Assembly (NCBI GenBank): GCA_902778285.1
Contig: CACYXC010000017.1
Span: 31,346-95,345 of the forward strand
Direction of reading: 5' to 3'
DNA from: Oscillospiraceae bacterium
Lineage (GTDB): Bacteria; Bacillota; Clostridia; Oscillospirales; Oscillospiraceae
DNA length: 64,000 nucleotides
Shown piece after piece: positions 8,649-17,270 of the stretch. A program made the position numbers and the translations under genes. The notes below the pieces were generated by a model. The model searched no databases and had not been told where the DNA came from. It worked only from the letters and a program-made list of their open reading frames with translations. Each line of letters opens with the position of its first letter. The stretch's first letter is position 1.

Positions 8649-8865
8649 GAACGCAGCATTAAGCCTCGGCGTTTGGGAGGCGGAGAAGGCGTTTCACGCG
8701 CTCTCAGGACGATGCGGCGGGTCCGCAGGCATCTGCGGATTCGCCGTTTGTTTTTGATATATGAAAACCCGTACCGCGCGGGCGGCTGATAGCCGCCCGC
8801 AGACAGAGGGAAACGAATCACGCGCGAAAAAGCAGACAACAGAGACCGCCGGAAGCGGCAAAACA
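8649..8865. other. Non-coding spacer after dpaB with GC-rich hairpins
   Basis: No credible gene. A hairpin around 8716-8750 (GGCGGGTCCGCAGG and complement-like sequence) and GCGGGCGGCTGATAGCCGCCCGC at about 8778-8800 are visible. The second palindrome is shared with 44362-44390 near the aldolase gene, so it is a dispersed repeat. Confidence 0.5.
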
Positions 8866-9065
8866 GGCAGGGAGCTTTATGCTCCCTGCCCCAAGCTGTC
8901 GACAAAGTGTCGACAGCTTGAGCGGCAAAAATGGGAACTTCTGAAAAAGCTCCCATTTTTGCACAGATTGTACCGCGAAAGGGGATTACCTCTCCCCATG
9001 CGAGTCCGACTTGTTCTGTATGGGTTTGTCTACAGTCTGAGGCAGGGAGCTTTATGCTCCCTGCC
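8866..9065 (+). mobile_element. Terminator-duplicating element, copy T1
   Basis: Two identical 25-nt hairpins (8866-8890 and 9041-9065; GGCAGGGAGC...GCTCCCTGCC) flank a 150-bp core. The core opens with CAAGCTGTCGACAAAGTGTC, itself a GTCGAC palindrome, carries an internal hairpin of the AAAATGGGAAC/GCTCCCATTTTT type, and closes with GGGTTTGTCTACAGTCTGA. The outer ends pair as imperfect terminal inverted repeats (TCAAGCTGTCGACAAAG against TCAGACTGTAGACAAAC, 13 of 17). It sits between the convergent genes dpaB and rluD, where a terminator is expected. No protein is encoded. Confidence 0.75.
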
Positions 9066-9125
9066 CGTCAGCTTGTCAAAAAAGTCCTTGCAGTCTTTTA
9101 CCACCCGCAGACCGAAAACTGAAAA

Positions 9126-10052
9126 CTATATCTCCGGGCCGAGGCGGGCGAGCACATCCTCGAAGTACGCGGGCAGCGGGCTTGACAGCTCGATCGCCTC
9201 GCCGCTGCGGGGATGGATGAATTTCAGCCGCCGCGCGTGCAGGCACTGGCCCTCCAGCCCCTTCTCGGGCGAGGGCGCGCCGTAGGTGAAGTCCCCGAGC
9301 AGGGGGTGGCCGATGCTCGCCATGTGGACGCGGATCTGGTGGGTGCGCCCGGTCTCGAGCACGCAGCGGATGTGCGTGTAGCCCTGATAGCGCGCGAGCA
9401 CCTCCCAGTGCGTCACGGCGGGGCGGGCGTTTTTCTCGGTCACGGCCATGCGCTTGCGGTCCGTCGGGTGCCGCCCGATCGGCCGGTCCACGGTCCCGGC
9501 GTCCTCCCGGAAGCTGCCGCGGGCCACCGCCTCATAGACGCGGGAGAGGCTGCGGTCGCTGAGCTGCTCCGAGAGCGCCCGATGCGCGAAGTCGTTCTTT
9601 GCGGCGATCAGCAGGCCGGAGGTGTCCTTGTCGATGCGGTGGACGATGCCGGGCCGCTTCTCCCCGCCGACGCCGGAGAGGCTGCCCCCGCAGTGGAAGA
9701 GCAGGGCGTTGACCAGCGTGCCGTCCGGATGGCCGGGGGCCGGGTGCACCACCAGGCCGCGCGGCTTGTTGACGACGATCACGTCCTGATCCTCGTAGAC
9801 CACATCGAGCGGGATGTCCTGCGCGATCAGCGGCATGTCGTCCGGCTCCGGCAGCAGGACCGTGAAGCGATCCCCCGCGGCGCATCTGTAGTTCTTCTTC
9901 ACCGGCCTGCCGCCGAGCAGGACCATGCCGCGCTCCAGCAGACGCTGGGCGGCGCTGCGGGTCAGCTCCTCCGCCTGACGCGCGAGGAGAGCGTCGATCC
10001 GATCGCCGCTCTCCTCTGCCGTGATGATGAGGATGGAATCCTTATCGTCCAT
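9126..10052 (-). CDS. rluD: Ribosomal large subunit pseudouridine synthase, RluD family
   Basis: 308 residues; isomerises uridines in 23S rRNA. ATG at 10052 was chosen because it starts the S4-like segment (SGDRIDALLARQAEELTRSAAQRLLERG); GAAAGGA lies about 12 bp upstream, and the upstream codons are poorly placed. The catalytic domain has GLVVHPAPGHPDGTLVNALL and the signature HRIDKDTSGLLI with the catalytic Asp near residue 140, then RTHQIRVHMASIGHPLLGDFTYG. It lies downstream of lspA on the same strand, the usual Firmicutes pairing. RluA/C/D cannot be separated by eye; the S4 domain favours RluD. Confidence 0.9.
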   Translation of the reverse strand: MDDKDSILIITAEESGDRIDALLARQAEELTRSAAQRLLERGMVLLGGRPVKKNYRCAAGDRFTVLLPEPDDMPLIAQDIPLDVVYEDQDVIVVNKPRGLVVHPAPGHPDGTLVNALLFHCGGSLSGVGGEKRPGIVHRIDKDTSGLLIAAKNDFAHRALSEQLSDRSLSRVYEAVARGSFREDAGTVDRPIGRHPTDRKRMAVTEKNARPAVTHWEVLARYQGYTHIRCVLETGRTHQIRVHMASIGHPLLGDFTYGAPSPEKGLEGQCLHARRLKFIHPRSGEAIELSSPLPAYFEDVLARLGPEI

Positions 10053-10198
10053 ATTTATGACCATTCCTTTCGCCTTTGGGCCAAGACACAATATGTCCCG
10101 ATGAAGGAATGGTCATAATGTGCCATGTTTTTCGGCTGCCGCGCCAGCGGCGAGAAAAACGGAGTTCAATCCAGGAGGATGAAACTCGTTTTATCCTC

Positions 10199-11215
10199 TT
10201 ACTTGAATTCCGCCAGGATGTCTTCCAGAGAGAACTCCTCGCTGGAGACCTCCGCCTTGGGCGCGGGGGCCGGTGCGGGCTTGGCCGCGGGAGCCGGTGC
10301 GGGCTTGGGCGCGGGGGCCGGTGCGGGCCGCTGGGCAGGCTGGGCAGGGCGCTGTGCCGCGCTCTGTACCGGCCGGCGGGCGGGCTGTGCCGCCGGGCGC
10401 TGCGCCGCGCTGCGCTCGCTGCTCTCCTGCGACCGGACGCGCGCGTTGGCGCGCTCCCACTCGGCGAAGGGGTCCGCCTCCGCCTCGGCAGCCTTGGCCG
10501 GGCGCTGCGCGGGCCGCTGAGCCGGCCGCTGGGCGGACGCCCTGCTCTGGCTCTGCTGGCGCTGACGGGCGGCGCGCTGCTCCCTGTACTCTTCGTACTC
10601 GTCGTCCTCGCGGTCGCGGCGGGCCTTGCGGCTGGCCTTTTCCTCGGCGGCGTCACGCTTGGCGGCCACGCGGGCGGCGCGCTTCTCCTTCGCGGAGGGG
10701 CGGCGGGGCAGATCTTCCTCATCGTCCTCGTCGTAGAGATCGTCAAGCTCCTCGACGTCTTCGCTTTCGCGCTCAAAGAGGATCGCCAGCACGAAGATCA
10801 GGCAGAAGACCGTGATGAAAACATCCGCCAGGTTGAAGACCGGGAAGTTGATGAAGTCGGTCTTGAACATATCCTGCACGTAGCCGTTCATGACCCGGTC
10901 GATGCAGTTGGACAGGCCGCCGGCAGCGACCAGCACGATGCTCCAGCGCGCGAGGCGGCCGGAGATAAAGTTTGTCGCCAGGGCGATGATGACCGCCAGA
11001 ACGAACACGCCGGTCAGAATGATAAAGTAGATCCGGGCTCCGCCGCCGCTGAGGAAGCTGAAGGCGGCGCCGTCGTTATGGACGTTGACCAGGCTTAGGA
11101 TGCCGGGGATGAGCTCTTTCGTGCCGCCGTTTGCGAGCACGGGATTGCTCTGCACCCCGAACTTGACCCACTGATCGGCGATGATGACCAATACGGCAAC
11201 AATAGCGTACAGCAT
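10199..11215 (-). CDS. lspA: Signal peptidase II with long charged C-terminal tail
   Basis: 338 residues. The first ~150 are a normal LspA: four membrane helices and the two catalytic aspartates in SNCIDR (about 108) and FNLADVF (about 130). This part cleaves signal peptides from lipidated prolipoproteins. The rest is unusual: about 190 residues of cytoplasmic tail with an acidic stretch (ESEDVEELDDLYDEDDEED), a basic helix-like stretch rich in KRAARVAAK, then Pro/Ala/Gln/Arg-rich repeats (QRPAQRPAQRPA; APAPKPAPAPAAKP). It ends in a compact motif, SSEEFSLEDILAEFK. Typical LspA is about 150-170 residues. The frame is open without breaks, so the tail is probably expressed. It lies between ileS and rluD. 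Confidence 0.93.
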   Translation of the reverse strand: MLYAIVAVLVIIADQWVKFGVQSNPVLANGGTKELIPGILSLVNVHNDGAAFSFLSGGGARIYFIILTGVFVLAVIIALATNFISGRLARWSIVLVAAGGLSNCIDRVMNGYVQDMFKTDFINFPVFNLADVFITVFCLIFVLAILFERESEDVEELDDLYDEDDEEDLPRRPSAKEKRAARVAAKRDAAEEKASRKARRDREDDEYEEYREQRAARQRQQSQSRASAQRPAQRPAQRPAKAAEAEADPFAEWERANARVRSQESSERSAAQRPAAQPARRPVQSAAQRPAQPAQRPAPAPAPKPAPAPAAKPAPAPAPKAEVSSEEFSLEDILAEFK

Positions 11216-11296
11216 ATCTTTCTCCTATCCGCCCCGGGGACCGGGGCCGCAGATTTGCAGGGACGGGCAGATTCTCTGACTATTATAAACAATATT

Positions 11297-14098
11297 TCAG
11301 AGTTTTGCAACAACAGATGCGCAGCGCGGGCAAAGTCCCGTCTCGGGGTCGGCGGCGGCAGAGTGCCTCCAGCAGCGCGGACACTTGGCGCCGGGGGCTT
11401 CGATCACGGAGATGGAGAGACCGGGGCTGCGGCTGCCCGTACCGACGGCCGCATTCTCATCCGCGGCTCCGTCTTCCGCGATCAGGCACTCGGACACGAT
11501 GAAGAGATCGGCCAGATCCATGTCGGACAGGCGCGCCAGCGCTTCCTTCGCATCCGCGTCGGCGGCGCGCAGGGTGACGGCGGCCTCCAGCGGCTTGCCG
11601 ATGCGCTTGGCGGCGCGGGCGGTCTCGATGACGCCGTTGACATCGTTGCGCAGGGCGATCAGCTCCTCCCAGCGCTCCATGGCGGCCTCGTCCAGCGAGT
11701 ACTCCGAGAAGGGCCCGTTCATCCGGTTGAGCAGCACGTTGCGCGCGTCGTCGCCCGCTCTGTGCGGCATGGCCAGCCAGATCTCATCGCAGGTAAAGGC
11801 CAGGATCGGCGCGAACATCTTGGTCAGCGTGTCCAGGATCAGGAACAGCGCGGTCTGGGCGCTGCGGCGCTTCAGCCCGTTCTTCTCCTCGCAGTAGAGG
11901 CGGTCCTTGATGATGTCCAGATAGAAGCTGGACAGCTCCACCACGCAGAAGTCGTTGATCGCGTGGGAGATCACGTGGAACTCGTAGTCCCTGTACGCCG
12001 CCTCGGCCTTTTCGATCAGCGCGTTGAGCCTGGTGACGGCCCAGCGGTCCAGCTCCAGCATGTCCTCGGGCGCGACCAGATCGTCGGCGTCAAAGCCGTC
12101 GAGGTTGCCGAGGCAGTAGCGGGCGGTGTTGCGGAACTTGAGGTAGTTCTGGCTCAGCTGTCTGAAGATCTCCTTCGAGCAGCGCACGTCCACATGGTAG
12201 TCGGCGGAGCCGGCCCAGAGGCGGATCATGTCGGCGCCGAACTCCTTGATGATGTCGGCGGGGTCCACGCCGTTGCCGAGGGATTTGTGCATGGCCTTGC
12301 CCTCGCCGTCCACGGTCCAGCCGTGGGTCAGGCATTCCTTATAGGGCGCGCCCTGACCGAGAGCGCCGACGGCTACCAGCAGGGAGGACTGGAACCAGCC
12401 GCGGTACTGGTCGCCGCCCTCCATGTACATCGAGGAGGGCCAGAAACCCTGATCGCGCTTCATGGCGGCGTAGTGGGTGGAGCCGGAGTCAAACCAGCCG
12501 TCGAGCGTGTCGGTCTCCTGGGTGAAGTGTTTGCCGCCGCAGTGGGGGCAGGTGAAGCCCTCGGGCAGGATCTCGGACGCCGGGCGGTCGAACCAGGCGT
12601 TGCTGCCTTCCTTCTCGAAGAGCGAGGCCACGGCCTCGATGCTCTCCTCGGTGCAGACGGGCTTTTTGCAGTCGTCGCAGTAGAACACGGGGATGGGCAG
12701 ACCCCAGCGGCGCTGACGGGAGATGCACCAGTCGGCCCGCTCACGGATCATGGCGGCCATGCGCTCCTTGCCCCAGGCGGGCAGCCAGCGCACGTCCTCG
12801 CAGGCGGCAATGGCCTCCTCCTTGAAGGAGTCGACCGAGCAGAACCACTGGGGCGTTGCGCGGAAGATGATGGGCTTCTTGCAGCGCCAGCAGTGGGGAT
12901 AGCTGTGCATGATGTCCTCGCTCGCAAAGAGCATGCCGCTCTCCTTCATGTCGGCGAGGATGACGGGGTTGGACTCCTCCGTCCCGAGCCCGGCATACTT
13001 GCCGGCGTACTCGGTATGGCGGCCCTGATCGTCCACGGGCACCACCATATCGGTGCCGTAGCGCATGCAGGTGACGTAGTCGTCGGCGCCGAAGCCGGGG
13101 GCGGTGTGCACGCAGCCGGTGCCGGAGTCCATGGTGACGTAGTCGGCCAGCATCAGCAGGCTCGTCTTCGGCAGGAAGGGGTGGTCGGCCAGCATGTACT
13201 CGAAGAAGGAGCCCTCGTGGGTCTCCACGATCTCATAGCTTTCGACCCTGCCCGCCTTCATGACGGCGGGAACGAGCGCCTCGGCGATGACGTACATCTC
13301 GCCGTTGGGGACCTTGACGATGGCGTAGCTGTCGCCCGGGGAGAGGGTGATGCCGAGGTTGCCGGGCAGGGTCCAGATCGTGGTGGTCCAGATCAGGAAG
13401 AAGAGCTTCGACTTGTCCAGATGGCCCAGCTTGCCCTTGTCGTCGTGGATGGGGAACTTGACATAGACCGTGGTGACCGGATCGTCCTGATACTCGATCT
13501 CGGCCTCGGCCAGAGCGGTCTCGTCATGGGCGCACCAGTAGACGGGCTTGAGGCCCTTGTAGATGTGCCCGTTCTGATACATCTTGCCGAAGATGCGCAC
13601 TTCGTCGGACTCAAAGCCCTTGTTCATCGTGGTGTAGGGATGCTCCCAGTCGCCGATGACGCCCAGGCGCTTGAAGCCCTCGCGCTGCCGGTCGATGTAC
13701 TTGTTGGCGTAGGCCTCGCAGGCGGAGCGGAAATCCGCCACGCTCATCGCCTTGTGGTTGAGCTTCTGCTCCTTGATGATGGCGGACTCGATGGGCATGC
13801 CGTGGTTGTCCCAGCCGGGGATGTAAGGCACGTGGTAGCCGCGCATCATGTAGCTGCGGTTGATGAAGTCCTTGATGGACTTGTTGAGGGCGTGGCCCAT
13901 GTGGATGTCGCCGTTGGAGAAGGGAGGGCCGTCATGCAGATTGAAGAGGGGCAGGCCCTCGCTCTTTTTCAGATGCTCATTGTAGATATCCAGCTCTTCC
14001 CAGTGCCTGAGCATGTCGGGCTCCCGCTTGGGCAGGCCCGCGCGCATGGGAAAGTCGGTTTTCGGCAGGTTCAGCGTGGCGTTAAAATCCTTAGTCAT
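11297..14098 (-). CDS. ileS: Isoleucine-tRNA ligase
   Basis: 933 residues; charges tRNA-Ile in the cytosol. ATG at 14098 has GGAGAT 7-10 bp upstream; the open frame to 14380 is spacer. The class I HIGH-type motif is NGDIHMGHA (about residue 60), the editing domain follows, the KMSKS equivalent is GKAMHKSLGNG (about 600), and the C-terminus carries a zinc ribbon (CPRCWR...CPRC). The length fits bacterial-type IleRS. No T-box leader sequence is visible upstream, which is mildly unexpected in Firmicutes. Order divIVA-ileS-lspA-rluD is conserved in this group. Confidence 0.97.
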   Translation of the reverse strand: MTKDFNATLNLPKTDFPMRAGLPKREPDMLRHWEELDIYNEHLKKSEGLPLFNLHDGPPFSNGDIHMGHALNKSIKDFINRSYMMRGYHVPYIPGWDNHGMPIESAIIKEQKLNHKAMSVADFRSACEAYANKYIDRQREGFKRLGVIGDWEHPYTTMNKGFESDEVRIFGKMYQNGHIYKGLKPVYWCAHDETALAEAEIEYQDDPVTTVYVKFPIHDDKGKLGHLDKSKLFFLIWTTTIWTLPGNLGITLSPGDSYAIVKVPNGEMYVIAEALVPAVMKAGRVESYEIVETHEGSFFEYMLADHPFLPKTSLLMLADYVTMDSGTGCVHTAPGFGADDYVTCMRYGTDMVVPVDDQGRHTEYAGKYAGLGTEESNPVILADMKESGMLFASEDIMHSYPHCWRCKKPIIFRATPQWFCSVDSFKEEAIAACEDVRWLPAWGKERMAAMIRERADWCISRQRRWGLPIPVFYCDDCKKPVCTEESIEAVASLFEKEGSNAWFDRPASEILPEGFTCPHCGGKHFTQETDTLDGWFDSGSTHYAAMKRDQGFWPSSMYMEGGDQYRGWFQSSLLVAVGALGQGAPYKECLTHGWTVDGEGKAMHKSLGNGVDPADIIKEFGADMIRLWAGSADYHVDVRCSKEIFRQLSQNYLKFRNTARYCLGNLDGFDADDLVAPEDMLELDRWAVTRLNALIEKAEAAYRDYEFHVISHAINDFCVVELSSFYLDIIKDRLYCEEKNGLKRRSAQTALFLILDTLTKMFAPILAFTCDEIWLAMPHRAGDDARNVLLNRMNGPFSEYSLDEAAMERWEELIALRNDVNGVIETARAAKRIGKPLEAAVTLRAADADAKEALARLSDMDLADLFIVSECLIAEDGAADENAAVGTGSRSPGLSISVIEAPGAKCPRCWRHSAAADPETGLCPRCASVVAKL

Positions 14099-14200
14099 AG
14101 AGATATCTCCTGTAAAAGTAAAATCGGGAAGGCAGATCGCCGGCAGCGATACAAGGAAAGTCGAAACAGGCCTGTATTCCGTCCCAAAAGAATTCAAATC

Positions 14201-14340
14201 GTTTTTGACGGGGCTTTGCCTCGGCAAAAACTCCTCAAGGCGAGCAGTGCGAGCCCTCGCTTCGACCAAACGAGCCTTCTCCCGAAAGGCGAGTGCGATA
14301 AAAGCGAGTATCTCAATTGTAAAACATCGTTTTACAATTG
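14201..14340 (-). repeat. Two-hairpin element, copy D1
   Basis: Between ileS and divIVA. Reading the minus strand: hairpin 1 (14340-14314, CAATTG...CAATTG with a TAAAAC/GTTTTA stem), an ~80-bp core, then hairpin 2 (14231-14201, GTTTTTGCC...GGCAAAAAC type). The core recurs at 37618-37700 and 47495-47576 with shared blocks such as CTCGC..TTATCGC and the GGTCG..CGAGG segment. The copies agree in core and layout but differ in hairpin sequence. Confidence 0.6.
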
Positions 14341-14396
14341 AATGAAAGGGCGCGCGCCTTTCGGCGCCCGCCCCGTACAATGCAGATGGCAGAGGC

Positions 14397-15026
14397 TCAG
14401 ACGGTGAAGGGCTGGGTGCTCTCCAGGCTGACCTCGGCTTCAGGCTCCTCGGCGGGGCCGAGATCGAGGGAGAAGTTCATCTCCGGCTGAATGTTGGAGG
14501 CGGAGTCCTCGATGCTGCGCACGGCGTCCTCCACGTCGGCGGCGCCGGCGGCCTCATCGACCTCCGGCTGCGGTATGTAGTCCCGGCTGATGGTGTCGAG
14601 CTGGCTGAGCTGGCCCTCACACAGAGCGCGGACATCGTCAAAATACTTGGCGGTAGCGGCCTTCGCCTCCTCCAGGCGGCGCTCGTACAGGCGGGTCTCG
14701 TCCTCAATGGAGCCAACGCGGGCCTTGACCTTCTCCTCGGCCTCGGCGAGCATGCCGGCTGCGCGCTTGCGCGCGTCGTTCTCGATCTGGGCGGCCAGCT
14801 TCTGCGCCTGGAGAATGGCGGAGCTGAGCGTCTCCTCCCCGGCGCGGTACTCTTCGATCTTGTCGACGAGGACCTTCATCTTACTCTTGAGAACGGTGTT
14901 CTCCTTCTGGGCGGCGCCGATGCTCTCGGCAAGCTCGTCCAGAAAATCATCCACCGCGGCCATGTCGTAGCCGCCGATGCGGGCTTTCTCAAAGGTTTTT
15001 TCACGAATGTCCTGAGCGGTAATCAT
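14397..15026 (-). CDS. divIVA: DivIVA-family cell division/polarity protein
   Basis: 209 residues. A cytoplasmic coiled-coil protein that recognises curved membrane at septa and poles. The N-terminal DIREKTFEKARIGGYDMAAVDDFLDELAESI matches the DivIVA lipid-binding domain, with RIGGYD in place of the usual RGYD, and a long coiled coil covers about residues 30-135. The acidic C-terminal tail is variable. The start is ATG 15026, 8 bp after GAAAGGTGG; the GTG at 15038 overlaps that ribosome site and is unlikely. It lies 37 bp after sepF. Confidence 0.92.
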   Translation of the reverse strand: MITAQDIREKTFEKARIGGYDMAAVDDFLDELAESIGAAQKENTVLKSKMKVLVDKIEEYRAGEETLSSAILQAQKLAAQIENDARKRAAGMLAEAEEKVKARVGSIEDETRLYERRLEEAKAATAKYFDDVRALCEGQLSQLDTISRDYIPQPEVDEAAGAADVEDAVRSIEDSASNIQPEMNFSLDLGPAEEPEAEVSLESTQPFTV

Positions 15027-15063
15027 ATCTGTATCCACCTTTCAAAGATTTCTATATTTCCGG

Positions 15064-15657
15064 TCAAAAGGTCTGGCCCGCGCTCTCGGCCTGCTCGGGC
15101 TGCGCCCCGAGCACGTCCACATTCTGGGGGGTGACGAAATAGGTCTTCGCGGAGATCGGGGTGATCCTGCCGTGCATCGCGAAGGTGATGCCCGACAGAA
15201 AGTCCAGCAGGCGGCGGGCAAAGTCCGTCTGCACGCCCTCGAGCGTCATGACGACGGAGCGGCCCTGCTCCAGATGCGCGACCAGCTCCCCGGCTTCGTC
15301 GAAGCTCTTGGGGCTGAAGAGGATCACCTGCTGCTCCTGACCGCCGAACTCCACGAGGCGCTCGCGCCGGGCCTTGCCGCCCTTCTTGAAGCCGAAACCG
15401 CCGAAGAGGCCGCCGCCCGAAGAGCCCTGCCCGCCTGCGGCGGGCTGGACGGCGGGCTTGGCAGGCTCCTCCTTCGGCGCGTCCTCCGGCTCGATCTTTA
15501 CGCCGGAATCCTCGCCGAACGCACTCTCAAACTGTATCTGCGCGGCGCTGGGCTGCTGCTGGGACGAAGGCCTCAGGTTGGTCTCGGCGCCGTCAAAAAA
15601 ATCGTCTTCATCGTCGTAAGGTTGGGTGAGCTTGCGCAGTTCATCGAAGAAACCCAT
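15064..15657 (-). CDS. sepF: Cell division protein SepF
   Basis: 197 residues. SepF bundles FtsZ filaments and tethers the Z-ring to the membrane. The N-terminus MGFFDELRKLTQPYDDEDDFF is the amphipathic anchor plus acidic linker. A Gly/Pro-rich low-complexity linker covers about 30-95. The C-terminal SepF fold includes VILFSPKSFDEAGELVAHLEQGRSVVMTLEGV, ARRLLDFLSGITFAMHG and KTYFVTPQNVDV. It sits between yggS and divIVA, the standard division cluster order. Confidence 0.94.
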   Translation of the reverse strand: MGFFDELRKLTQPYDDEDDFFDGAETNLRPSSQQQPSAAQIQFESAFGEDSGVKIEPEDAPKEEPAKPAVQPAAGGQGSSGGGLFGGFGFKKGGKARRERLVEFGGQEQQVILFSPKSFDEAGELVAHLEQGRSVVMTLEGVQTDFARRLLDFLSGITFAMHGRITPISAKTYFVTPQNVDVLGAQPEQAESAGQTF

Positions 15658-15678
15658 GGTCCTGCCTCCGGGATTGCG

Positions 15679-16383
15679 TTATGTTTGTTTATGATAATCT
15701 CGGGGCCCGAAGATCGCCGTGCCCACGCGGACCATGTTGGCCCCGCAGGCGATCGCCTCGGCAAAATCGCCGGACATGCCCATAGACAAAAAATCCATGG
15801 ATACATTATCGTATTTTTTTCTGCCATTGTCAACAAAAAGCTTCCTCATTGCGAGAAAAAAGGGCCGGTTTTCGTCGGGACTTGTGCAAATGGGGGGAAT
15901 TGCCATCAGCCCGCGCACGAAAATCCCGCCAAATCCGGCAGCCTCTTCCAGCGCGGCGGGGATCTCCTCCGGGGCGAAGCCGGACTTGGACGGCTCCGCG
16001 CCGATGTTGACCTCCAGCAGCACATCCTGCCGGATGCCGCGCTTGCACGCCTCGCGGGAGATGGCCTCCAGCAGGGCGATGCTGTCCGCCCCGTGGATCA
16101 GGGACGCCAGCCCGACCACCTGCCGGACCTTGTTTTTCTGCAGATGGCCGATGAAATGCAGCGGCGCGCCCTCGTAGGCGCCCTGCGCGTTCTTCTCCAG
16201 CATCTCCTGCACGCGGTTTTCGCCGCAGATATCCACGCCCGCGGCAATGGCCTCGCGGACGCGGTCGGCGCTGTTCGTTTTCGTGGCGGCCACCAGCAGG
16301 ATCTCCGCCGCTTCCCGCCCGGCGGCGGCCGCGGCGGCGCTGATCTCGGCGCGCACGCGCGCCACGTTTTCCGCAATACTCAT
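15679..16383 (-). CDS. yggS: YggS-family PLP homeostasis protein
   Basis: 234 residues. A TIM-barrel, PLP-binding protein (COG0325) with no known substrate that keeps free pyridoxal phosphate balanced. LLVAATKT carries the PLP lysine near residue 35; GENRVQEMLEK, HFIGHLQKNK, VLLEVNIGAEPSKSGF and the C-terminal SMGMSGDFAEAIACGANMVRVGTAIFG are all family signatures. It lies immediately upstream of sepF, as in many Firmicutes (ylmE position). Confidence 0.94.
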   Translation of the reverse strand: MSIAENVARVRAEISAAAAAAGREAAEILLVAATKTNSADRVREAIAAGVDICGENRVQEMLEKNAQGAYEGAPLHFIGHLQKNKVRQVVGLASLIHGADSIALLEAISREACKRGIRQDVLLEVNIGAEPSKSGFAPEEIPAALEEAAGFGGIFVRGLMAIPPICTSPDENRPFFLAMRKLFVDNGRKKYDNVSMDFLSMGMSGDFAEAIACGANMVRVGTAIFGPRDYHKQT

Positions 16384-16384
16384 G

Positions 16385-16987
16385 TTATCCGCCTCTTTCT
16401 ATCTCCGCTTCGATCCAGCGGATCTTCAGATACTCGCCGCCCTCGTTCAGGCGAAAGAGCAGCAGCCGTCCCGCCTCCGTCTCCCGGATCTCGAGCAGCC
16501 GGGCCGGGACGGGGCGCGCAAAGCCCGCAAAGCGCAGGCGGCAGGGCCCCGGCTCCGGGCTGCCGCCGGGCGCGGCCTCCGCCAGAAAGAACCATACGGC
16601 GTCCTCCACCAGCCTGGCCTGCCCCGGGATATCCGGCGGCGCGTCACGCAGGGCGGAGAGCGTTTCCTGCCCGAGCGCGTCCAGCGCGTCCGGCCCCAGG
16701 CTCTCGTAGCCGTCGCAGGAGGAGAAGTACACGCCCGGCCCCTCCGCCGTCCGGATCCGCTCTCCCTCCGGCGCGCCGGGGATCGGGGCGATCACCCGCT
16801 CGTGACGGACGGCGAGGCCGGTAAGCTGCGCCTCCGCCCGCTCGAAGACGGGCAGCCGCGCCGCGGCAAGCCCGCCCAGGGCCGTATACAGGAAGGCCCC
16901 CGCATAGGCGCAGGCGGCCAGAAACAGCACGGCCGCGGCCGCCGCCAGAAGCCTGCTGTCCCGCCCCTTACGGATCGACGGCTTCAA
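16385..16987 (-). CDS. Short HlyD-like single-pass membrane protein
   Basis: 200 residues. One N-terminal membrane helix ([24 protein letters not shown]) follows a basic start, and the remainder would be extracytoplasmic. [17 protein letters not shown] near 85-100, a VWFFLAEA strand near 130, and [22 protein letters not shown] at the C-terminus resemble the end of the HlyD-type adaptor encoded between hfq and yggS in related spore-formers; the coiled-coil hairpin of a full adaptor is missing. The start overlaps the 3' end of hfq by 20 bp and the stop is 1 bp from yggS, so it is tightly coupled. The function is unknown. Confidence 0.6.
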   Translation of the reverse strand: MKPSIRKGRDSRLLAAAAAVLFLAACAYAGAFLYTALGGLAAARLPVFERAEAQLTGLAVRHERVIAPIPGAPEGERIRTAEGPGVYFSSCDGYESLGPDALDALGQETLSALRDAPPDIPGQARLVEDAVWFFLAEAAPGGSPEPGPCRLRFAGFARPVPARLLEIRETEAGRLLLFRLNEGGEYLKIRWIEAEIERGG

Positions 16988-17198
16988 AGCACAGCGGCCG
17001 GGGCGGCACGATGGTGGAGATGGCGTGCTTGTAGATGAGCTGCTGCCTGCCCTCGGAGTCGAGCACGACGGTGAAGCCGTCGAAGCCCTTGACGACGCCG
17101 TGCAGCTGGAAGCCGTTCATCAAAAACATGGTGACGTTGAGCCGGTCGCGCCGGGCCTGATTGAGAAATGCGTCCTGGAGATTGATCGTTTTCTGCAT
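16968..17198 (-). CDS. hfq: RNA chaperone Hfq
   Basis: 76 residues; forms a hexameric Sm-like ring that binds sRNAs and A/U-rich [45 protein letters not shown] covers the Sm1 motif, and [14 protein letters not shown] is the Sm2 YKHA(I)ST segment. It lies 72 bp downstream of miaA, the common miaA-hfq order. Confidence 0.96.
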   Translation of the reverse strand: MQKTINLQDAFLNQARRDRLNVTMFLMNGFQLHGVVKGFDGFTVVLDSEGRQQLIYKHAISTIVPPRPLCFEAVDP

Positions 17199-17270
17199 GG
17201 TATATGTACTCCTTCTATCTTGAAATGTCCGCCGAAGGCGGTCACTCCATGATAGCGCGGAGAGATGCCA

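Noticed and set aside
11255-14341. 1028-codon open frame antisense to ileS
   Set aside because: It mirrors the GC-rich third-position pattern of ileS on the other strand; the translation is Val/Gly/Ala/His-rich without domains, and ileS is certain.
14099-14396. T-box leader expected upstream of ileS
   Set aside because: I looked on the minus strand for the AGGGTGG-ACCGCG T-box sequence and a specifier stem and found none; the spacer is occupied by repeat D1.
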